Part shown: one piece after another, positions 56,158-64,000 of the stretch
Position numbering within the stretch: the stretch's first letter is position 1
Layout of the letters: every line of letters begins with the position of its first letter
From: Chaetorhynchus papuensis
Lineage: Eukaryota > Chordata > Aves > Passeriformes > Rhipiduridae
Reading direction: 5' to 3'
NCBI GenBank assembly: GCA_013396525.1
Contig: VWYX01000351.1
Span: forward strand, 9,327 to 73,326
Length of the DNA: 64,000 bases
Notes under the pieces: generated by a model
The model's input: the letters and a program-made list of their open reading frames with translations, nothing else
The model's database searches: none
Told to the model about the DNA's origin: nothing
Translations under genes and position numbers: made by a program

Positions 56158-56760
56158 ATCATGGAATCACAGAATCCTTGAGGTTGGAAAAGCCCTCTAA
56201 GATCATCAAGTCCAAATGTTTCCCCAGCACTGCCATCTACACCAATAACCCATGTTCCCAGATGCCACATCCACGCAATTTTTGAACACTTTAGTGGGTG
56301 GTGACTCCACCACTGCCCCAGGCAGCCCTTTCCATGGCCTGACCACCCTTTCCAGGAAGAAATTTTTCATAATATCCAACCTAAACCTCCTCTGGAGCAA
56401 CTTGCAAAGTCTTGTATTTTCACTGCTGAACCCTCTCCTCCTGTCCCTGTTCCCTGGCAGCAGAGCCTGACTCCCCCCTCCAGCTGCCCCCTCCTGTCAG
56501 GGAGTTGTGCAGAGCCACAAGGTCCCCCCTGAGCCTCCTTTTCTCCAGGCTGAGCCCCACCAACTCCCTCAGCTGCTCCTGGGGCTCCAGACCCTTCCCC
56601 AGCTCTGTTCCCTTCTCTGGACATGCTCAAGCCCCTCAAGGCCTTTCTTGGGGTGAGGGGCTCAAAACTGACTCCAGGATTGGAGGTGGGGCCTCACCGG
56701 TGCCCATTGCAGGGAGACAGTCACTGGATGGTCCTGCTGGACACAGTATGACCAGTACAA
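56158..56760 (-). mobile_element. CR1 3' end, long fragment
   Basis: From ATGGAATCACAGAATCCTTG through ACTCCACCACTGCCCC-type sequence and CAGGGAGTTGTGCAGAGCCA to the complement of the reverse-transcriptase end. Same subfamily as 7742-8295. Confidence 0.85.
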
Positions 56761-57396
56761 ACACCCCCCAGGTCCTTTTCCCCAGCAGCCACATGGAAGG
56801 ACTGAGCTGATTTGTGACCCCATGGCCAAGACACTTGCTCTGTAAAAATGAATTACTGGCAGAGTGTATCTGTCTCTGCATCTTTTTCTCTGCTGAGGGG
56901 ATATGACCTTGGAGGCAGCAGGATTTGATGTGGAATTGTTCAGATACTGACCCATCAAATGCACCTGATGCTGGTCTCTGAGTTCTGGGGTGTGGAGACA
57001 AGTGATGGCATTTTGCTGGGCATTCCTGGCATGATCCAAAGCCCCTCTGGCTGGATTTGGGTCACCTTAGGTGCATAATTATAGGAGGGACAGGAGTCTG
57101 ATGGTGTTGATTTTGATTTTTATTTTTTTTCACCACTCCTGCCACTCCCTTGGCTTCCTCACCCCTCTCCAACATGCCCAAAGCTTCTCTCTATGCCCAG
57201 GTGATATTCTTTCTCATTTTTGCTTCTTTATGAGGCTTATCTTGTATCTTGTAAAGTTATCACTTGGGGGTTGTGAATTAGGGCTTTAAGTTTCTTTTCT
57301 GATCTTGTTTCCTTTGGTTTGAGTCACTGTTGGCGGAAATGAGAGTGAGTCATAAATTAAGTCACCTGTTGTGGGTCACCTGTGCTCCAGGAAGCC

Positions 57397-57522
57397 TTTC
57401 ATGGAATCCCATACTGGTTTGGGTTGGAAGGAACTTTAAAGCTCACCCTGTTCCACACCCTGCCATGGTCAGGGACACCTCCCACTAGACCAGGTTGCTC
57501 CAAGACCTGTCCAACTCAGCAT
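57397..57522 (-). mobile_element. CR1 tail fragment
   Basis: CATACTGGTTTGGGTTGGAA, then CTGCCATGGTCAGGGACACC and GGTTGCTCCAAGACC. Confidence 0.78.
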
Positions 57523-57639
57523 TTTCAGAGCTGCTTTACTGTTTTGCCAACAGTGGAGTTGATGAGCCATCTGCCCTTGTGGATGTTGAGGAAAGTTTCA
57601 CTGCTTGTAACAGGGCAGAGCTCCTGGGGGGCTGCAGCT

Positions 57640-57950
57640 CCTCATGAGAGGCAGTTTCAATCTCTGCTCCCTGTGAGCAGGGACAGGAGCCAGGGAACGG
57701 CCAGAACAGTGTCAGGGAGGGTCAGGCTGGATCTCAGGGAAAGGTTCTTCCCCCAGAGGGTGCTGGGGCACTGCCCAGGCTCCCCGGGGAACGGGCACGG
57801 CCCCGAGGCTGCCAGAGCTCCAGGAGCGTTTGGACAAGGCCCTTAGGGATGCACAGGGTGGGATTGTTGGGGTGTCTGTGCAGGGCCAGGGGTTATACTG
57901 GAGGATCTTTGTGGGTCCCTTCCAGCTTGGGAGATTCTGTGATTCTATTC
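57640..57950 (+). mobile_element. CR1 3' end, separate subfamily
   Basis: Includes AGGCTGGATCTCAGGGAAAG, CACTGCCCAGGCTCCCCGGG and GAGATTCTGTGATTCTAT. It matches the 3' end of the copy at 61550-62885. Confidence 0.8.
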
Positions 57951-58221
57951 CTCCAATTCCTTTGGCAGAGGAAGGTGATCAAAGCAGCTGCTCCCAGGAC
58001 AGCCTCAGCCAGGCTCTCCCTGCATCCTGCCATGTCACACAGAGCTTGTCACACAGAGACATCAGAGCTTTTGGAGTGGCACTGGCTCTGCAGCACCTTG
58101 GTGTCCCTGAGGACAGGACATGCCATGATGGCCCTGCTCCCTCTGCTCCAGCTGCATCTCCACCCTTCCCTTGCTGGAAGTCCCTTTGCTCTCAGGCACG
58201 TGGTGGGATTCCTGCGCAGAC

Positions 58222-58280
58222 ACAGGAATTGGACTCTACAGGTCCCTTCCAACTACAATATTCTGATTCTATGATTAATA
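58222..58280 (+). mobile_element. CR1 tail fragment
   Basis: About 60 bases: GGAATTGGACTCTACAGGTC then AATATTCTGATTCTATGA. Confidence 0.65.
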
Positions 58281-59586
58281 ACATTCACCAGTTCAACCAA
58301 TTCCACTGGTTGTGTTGAAGGACTGAAATCATGGGCTGAAAATAGGAACAACGATGTAACCTTCTCCCAGAGGGCTCAGTCCTGGATAGTGACAGCTGGA
58401 TCTTTGCCAGCAGTGACAGCAGAGGGAAATCCCTGCCCCCCCACCTCAATATGGTCCCTCCAAGGCACGGGGTCTGCTGTGCTCTGACCGACCCTGGTGG
58501 TGCTGAACTTCCAGTGCTGGAGCATTTGTGTCCCAACACCTTCCCTTCCCCAGAGCAGGATGTCAAACAGCCCTCCCTGGCTGGGGGTGATGCAGCACGG
58601 GGAGAAGTCTGACGCAAGGCCATAGCTGACCCTCGAACTGGAACCACCTCTCTGTGCTTCTGATGGATGATCCTTTTGGGAATAAACCTGTTCACTGCAA
58701 GCCCAATGCGCTGAGCCACAGCTCCAGCTGAGCAGGGCTGGTGCCTCTCGTGCTGTCCTTGAACTGCCAGCAGCTGCAGAGAGGGGAGAGCAACCTGCCT
58801 GTCCTCCAGTCAGCCCTGTCTTGTTTAGGATGGATGTTTATGTGAGAAATAGCTGAGTTTTAGACTGATTGGGTTTTTCTGGATAACTAAACTATGTTTT
58901 CTCAGGCTTCTGCTGATGGGAGAAGTTCTGGGTATTACTCTTTGATATAAGTTTAAGATAGTCTTTTTATAAAATCTTCTGAGTTTTTATATCTAAAAGA
59001 TGTGCTGTCTGAACTAAATCTAAATCCTTTCCTAGATCTGGACTCTAAGACCATGGAAATCTGTATTCTAATGTTTTTCATAACATTACACTCTTAAGTG
59101 AGATACCACTTTAAAAAATGAGATTTTGAATTCCAAATCATTTACTTATTTTATTGGGTTCATTAACAGGAACAATAATCACCCTCCTCTGTGCAGTAAA
59201 CACTGGTGGGAGGCAGTGGAGCCAAGGCAGTGGAGCCAAGGCACAGGACCTTAGCCCATGATTTATTTTTCTCATGGTCCAAATTGTCCTGTCAAAATTG
59301 CAACTTTCTTACTCAACTGTTTTTTCTTAATCCTGAAACTTCAAGCACGATGGTGATGGATCCTCAAACAGCCCATTGGCATTTCAGGCTTGGGATGAGT
59401 TTTGAATTTTAATTCTTTGTGCTTGAGTGGAATTGGACAAAGAAATATCTTGAACAAAATAAGTACTATGAGCCAGGATTTGGTGGGCCTTCAATAGAAT
59501 TTCAAATATTCATTTGCTTAATGTCTAGAAATCAGAAGTGGAAGGTAAAATTCTTGTGAACCCTCATGAAGTCCGATTTTAATTAA
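58281..59586. other. Unassigned intergenic sequence
   Basis: No gene recognised. The part 58300-58720 is GC-rich with an AATAAA at 58681 in GGGAATAAACCTG, a layout that could be part of an old LTR; the rest, from about 58800, is AT-rich and featureless. Confidence 0.35.
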
Positions 59587-59830
59587 AATAATGGAATCAT
59601 GGAATCTCAGCCTGGTTTGGGTGGGGAGAGACCTTGAAGTCCATCCTGTTCCACGCCCCGCCATGGGCAGGGACATCTTCCACTGTCCCAGGCTGCTCCA
59701 AGCCCCATCCAACCTGACCTTGGACACTTCCAGGGATGGGGCAGCCACAGCTGCTCCGGGCAATCTGTGCTAGGACCTCAGCACCCTAAGAGCCAGGAAT
59801 TCCCTCCCAGTATCCCATTTAACCCCCTCT
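59587..59830 (-). mobile_element. CR1 3' end
   Basis: From TAATGGAATCATGGAATCTC to AGTATCCCATTTAACCCCC. Confidence 0.85.
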
Positions 59831-60979
59831 TTGCCAGTTTTTATGGTTTAAAAACCTTAAATGAGGTTTTTCTATGTCCAATGCCAACTCTACCTTTCCA
59901 AGCTGCAAAACTGGCAGTGAATTTAGCGTCTTACTACTTTATATATACAAATTTGCTTTACGGGGTGGAAAATATGAATTCAGATGTGTCCCCAAAGAGG
60001 TGGAGCCCCGCCCTTGTAGGACAGGTGTGGCTTTGCTAACTCAATCCTAAATATTGCACTGAGATCTGTAAACCGGTTTATAATGGATGTAGCACGGATT
60101 GAATAAGGAGCCCATAGTAAAGTTTAACTCAGCATCATTTGGTGCTTTCAAGACTCCAGATGAATTTTGGCACCAGTTCTGTTACAGCTCAATTTTCCAT
60201 CTCCTGATGTCTCAGTGGCAAATTTGACAAGAGCAAGTGTTCACAACATCCCTATTGACAGGCAGTGGATGCATCTGTCCGGCTGCTTTCCAACTGAAGT
60301 GTCAGACCAAGGAGCCAAACAAAGCTCTTGAAGAGCAGACTGGACCAACATCTGACAAATAAATAGATGATCAGCTCTGCACACAAGTCTCTGCTGACAC
60401 CAGACCTCAAAGTCAAACCCAAATGATGCCAAATGAACAGGCAGGAGAGGAGACAGCTGAAATGTTTTCTCCCCAAAATGTTTGTTTGAAGTCTGTGGCT
60501 CTGGTTGGCAATTTAGAGGAAGCTGAGTTAGACCTTGCTCAACGTGTTTGGATTCAATATGATGAAAAAGTTCTGACCATGAAAAAACCTGAGAGAAATT
60601 GTTAGCTTGGCATCTCATAAATGAGGAAGGCAAAGATCGACCTCCAGAGGCTGGAGGACTTTGCCAATTCAAAGGGAGCTTAAAAGACTTGGCAAAAATT
60701 ACCCAAATCGGAAGGAATTTGAATTTTCCAGGACCCCAGCCAGTATCCTCTTGCTAAAAGGACCAGTGGTAAATACTGCTGGCAAATAGTGATCCTGGGA
60801 AATAGCAAAACTTATTCCCAAAGCCTTTACCTGTCTGTCCTGGACAGGTGACGTCCAGAACATGACGGATGCTGTATTTCCAGTTCAGTCAGACACCAAA
60901 CCTTGTTCATTTTTTAGGATTAGGATCCAGGTGGGAAAAGAGGGAAATAGGAGAAAAAGCTTTCGACTGGGCAGAATGA
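59831..60979. other. Unassigned intergenic sequence
   Basis: No gene family or repeat recognised on either strand. The short open frames near 60241-60672 match nothing that I know. Confidence 0.35.
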
Positions 60980-61165
60980 GGTGCTCTGGTGAGGCACCTG
61001 GAGAGCTGTGTCCAGTTCTAGGCCCCTCCTGCTGGAGAGCTGTGTCCAGTTCTGGGCCCCTCCTGGAAAGAGAAACATCAAGGGGCTGGAGCATGTCCAG
61101 GGGAGCTAATGGAGCTGGGGAAGTATCTGGAGCACCAGGAGCAGCTGAGGGAGCTGGGGGCTGTC
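60980..61165 (+). mobile_element. CR1 fragment with internal 34-base duplication
   Basis: GAGAGCTGTGTCCAGTTCTR and GGCCCCTCCTG occur twice in tandem, at 61000 and 61034, then GGCTGGAGCATGTCCAGGGG. This is the CR1 stretch after the reverse-transcriptase frame. Confidence 0.7.
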
Positions 61166-61549
61166 ATGACCCATCGGTTGGTTCATTGTAAATCCGCATC
61201 AGGCTGAACAAAGGTTAGGGAGCACTTGTGCTTTTACTGTACAGTTGCCTCAACTCCAGCAACCAGCCAGTTGAGTATAGAGTATAGACTCCAAAGGTGT
61301 TGGCCAGCAAGCTCTTGAATTTTTACAATGCACTTCCACAGGAGTGGTGGCTACAAGCCCTTAATTTTCACTTCACAGGTCCTCCACTCCCACAACAAAC
61401 TCCTCAGAGGAGCTGGCTCACAAGCCACAGTGCCACTACTCAATCTCCCCACTCCCACAAGCAACCTCCATACAGAGCACAGGATGGAATATGAAAACCA
61501 TGTTTCGCCCAGGCAAAGCAAGGGAGCAGCCAAGGGAGATTTAAACTCC
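61166..61549. other. Unassigned sequence between two CR1 pieces
   Basis: No gene or repeat recognised. It separates a CR1 fragment from a longer copy in the same orientation and may be a later insertion. Confidence 0.35.
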
Positions 61550-62885
61550 AGAGGACCCTGAGAACTACAGACCTGTCAGTGTCACTTCAGTGCCTGGTAA
61601 AGCTATGGAGAAGGTTATTGTGGGAGGTGTGGAAAAACACCCGAAGGACAACGCAGTCATTGGTCAACCAGAATGGCTTCATGAGAGGACGGTCCTTCTT
61701 TATCAAACCCGATTTCCTGTCATGACAAGGTGACCCACCTGGTTGGTCCAGGAAAACCAGCTGATGGAATCTTTTTGGATTTCAGTAAACCTTTCAATAC
61801 TGTCTCTCCCAGGATCCTTCTGGACAGAATATCCCGCCCACAGCTGGATAAACACATCATGGGAGGGTGAGCAAATGACTGAGGGTCACAAAGGGTGACA
61901 ATGACTCATGTGACATCAGACTGGGGACCTGTCACTAGTGGGGTCCCACAGGGCTCCATCCTCAGCTCTGTGCTCTTCAACATCTTCATAAATGACTTGG
62001 ATGCAGGACTGGAAGGGATACTGAGCAAATTCACAGATGATACAAATCTGGGAGGAGCTGTTGACTCCCTCGAAGGCAGGGAGGCCCTGCAGAGAGACCT
62101 CAACAAATTAGAGGACAGGGCAATCACCAGCCTATGAAGTTCAACAAGGGAAGGTGCTAGATTCTGCACCTGGGATGGGGCAAACCTGGATGTATGGACA
62201 GACTGGGGAACAAGAGGCTGGAAAGCAGTGCCTGGAAAGGAACCCAGGGGTCCTGGTCGATGGCCAGTTGGATCTGAGCCAGCAGTGCGCTGGAGCCAGG
62301 AGGGATATCCCTGTCCTGGGGGGCATCAGGCCCAGCATTGATGGCTGGGCAGGGAGCAGATTGTCCCACTCTGCTCTGGGGCAGCCTGACCTCAAGCGCT
62401 GGGGCCAGTTTTGGGCACCACAAGATAAAAAAGACATTAAGCCATTGGAGAGCATCCAAAGGAGGGCAACAAAGATGGTAAAAAGCCTTGAGGGGAAGCC
62501 GTGTGAGGAGCAGCTGAGGGCACTTGGTCTGTTCAGCTGGAGGAGACTGAGGGGAAACTCATCACAGTTACAATTTCCATGTGGGGGGAAAAGGAGGGGC
62601 AGACACGGATCTCTTCTCTGGTGACTAGGGACAGGACCAGAGGGAATGGTCTGAAGCTGTGTCAGGGGAGGTTTAGATTGGATATCAGGGAAAGGTTCTT
62701 CTGCAGATGGTGCTAGGCACTGCCCAGGCTTCCCAGATCATGGCCCCAAGGCAGCCAGAGTTCCAGAAGTGTTTGGGCAACACTGTTAGGGACAGGATGG
62801 GATTGTTGAGGTGTCTGTGAAGGGCTAGGCGTTGGAATCTCCCTGTGGGTCCCTTCCAACTCAGGACATTCTGTGGTTCTGTGAA
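61550..62885 (+). mobile_element. CR1 copy with reverse-transcriptase remnant
   Basis: Starts with the region coding NYRPVS-like sequence (ACTACAGACCTGTCAGTG). The frame 61895-62137 reads GVPQGSILSSVLFNIFINDL and later FTDDTNLGGAVDSLEGREAL, the conserved end of the CR1 reverse transcriptase. Stops and deletions occur upstream. The 3' half ends in CATTCTGTGGTTCTGTG. Confidence 0.9.
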
Positions 62886-63254
62886 ATAAAGACAGAAGAG
62901 GGGAAAGGAGAGAAGAAGAGCAAAGATTATCACTAGTCCTTAGATCCCACTTTGTTCCTGGAGCTCGGCTTGTGTGACAAAGAAAGTGAAAGTGAGGAAA
63001 AAGAGAACCGGGGGCCCAATCTACTTCCTTTCATAGTTAAACCGGTGCAGCCTCTTACGTAAATTAGATTTTTGTGCTGTTTTGTTCATGAATGCACAGC
63101 CAATTCTTTGAGTCCTCCTCGGGAGGGGGGACTGAGCATGAGTCTCTCCACCAGCAGGGAGTTAGTTGGCTCAGCTCCACGGGACCTTCTCCTCTGATCA
63201 CACTTTTCCTGTTGTGACAGTCACATTGTCTGAGACAAATCATGCCTGTGCCTG
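62886..63254. other. Unassigned sequence, possible LTR remnant
   Basis: Lies between two CR1 copies. A purine-rich run (AAGAAAGTGAAAGTGAGG) precedes GGGGGCCC and a G-rich GGGAGGGGGGACTGAGCATG. This recalls avian endogenous retrovirus ends, but no paired boundaries or target duplication were confirmed. Confidence 0.25.
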
Positions 63255-63615
63255 ATCCTCCACAGGAGAGAACCTGGAGAAGAGGAGGCTCAGGGGGGAC
63301 GTTCTGGCTCTCCACAACTCCCTGACAGGAGGGGGCAGCCAGGTGGGGCTTGAGTTCCGCTCCCAGGAAACAGGGACAGGACAAGAGGAAACAGCCTCAA
63401 GCTGTGCCAGAGGAGTTTGGATATTGGGAAAAATTTCTTCCTGGAAAGGGTGGTCAGGCCCTGGCACAGCTGCCCAGGGCACAGGTGGAGTCTTCATCCC
63501 TGGAGGTGTTCAGGGGATATGGTTTAGTGGTGGCTTTGGCAGTGCTGGGTTAACAATTGGTCTTAATGGTCTTAGAGGGCTTCTTCAACCAAAATGATTC
63601 CATGATTTGGTGATT
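63255..63615 (+). mobile_element. CR1 3' end
   Basis: From TCCTCCACAGGAGAGAACCT through CACAACTCCCTGACAGGAGG to CTTAGAGGGCTTCTTCAACC and TTCCATGATTTGGTGATTC. Confidence 0.85.
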
Positions 63616-64000
63616 CTGGGTTGTGACTAGGTTTACAGGTCTTGTAGAAAAATGGAAAGAGATTCACAAGCACAAATTTGGGCATAAGCAGATCCCATTG
63701 ATGAGTTGCTGGCCAAGAAGTACCCATGAGAGCTTGTAAAGGCTCCCTCCTGGACTGAAATGATGGGGTGTTCCTCCAGATAACCTCCTGATGCAGCCCA
63801 AGGGTTGGATCAGTGCAGGATCATCTCAGAGCGGTGGCATAGACAGACTGTGACCGGTCATGGTGCCTTTGCCTGGTGTCACATGCCAGACACTGTCCTC
63901 GAGTGTCCCCATGACACCTCTCTCTGTGTAAGCCCACCACTGGTTTCATGGCAGGTTCCAAACTCAATTTATAAAGAAATAGTAATTCTAAAGATCATTT
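63616..64000. other. Unassigned sequence to the window end
   Basis: No gene, RNA or repeat recognised. Confidence 0.4.

Noticed and set aside
60241..60672. 143-codon minus-strand open frame as a gene
   Set aside because: No domain, no splice partners, no promoter features, and no resemblance to a family that I know.
1..64000. tRNA, rRNA, microRNA cluster or CRISPR array
   Set aside because: No cloverleaf with A and B boxes, no rRNA block and no regularly spaced direct repeats were seen. Small structured RNAs cannot be excluded by eye.

Overview
This is nuclear DNA from a bird. Five genes are recognised from their protein products (LMOD1, TIMM17A, ADIPOR1, UBE2T, CRY4) plus one tetraspanin. 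All are spliced with GT-AG introns. CRY4 is a cryptochrome absent from mammals and best known in birds. The background is filled with CR1 retrotransposon 3' ends, the characteristic avian LINE. I mark about 37 CR1 pieces that together cover roughly a fifth of the window (a hand estimate). That is high for most birds and closer to what is reported for woodpeckers and hornbills/hoopoes, so the order is uncertain. Short introns, CpG-rich promoters and dense genes suggest a microchromosome; LMOD1, TIMM17A, ADIPOR1 and UBE2T are all on human 1q32.

Layout. 1-3057: first coding exon and part of intron 1 of LMOD1 (minus). 3058-9370: intergenic, CR1-rich. 9371-19194: TIMM17A (plus, 6 coding exons, 166 aa). 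21190-27760: ADIPOR1 (minus, 7 coding exons, 380 aa). 29483-31945: a 245-aa tetraspanin (plus, 7 coding exons). 32735-36667: UBE2T (minus, 6 coding exons, 195 aa). 37.6-38.3 kb: CpG-rich region that probably serves UBE2T leftward and CRY4 rightward. 41942-52878: CRY4 (plus, 10 coding exons, 527 aa). 53.7-64 kb: no host gene recognised, mostly CR1, including two copies that retain broken reverse-transcriptase sequence. Transcription direction alternates strictly along the window, giving three head-to-head and two tail-to-tail pairs.

The genes do not form one pathway: smooth-muscle actin nucleation (LMOD1), mitochondrial protein import (TIMM17A), adiponectin reception (ADIPOR1), membrane scaffolding (tetraspanin), Fanconi-anaemia ubiquitin conjugation (UBE2T) and a flavin photoreceptor (CRY4). 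The most notable content is CRY4. It is fully open and has the reported length. All four tryptophans of the electron-transfer chain (W395, W372, W318, W369) fall at the published positions. Residue 319, reported as a tyrosine at the end of that chain in pigeon and robin CRY4, is a cysteine here.
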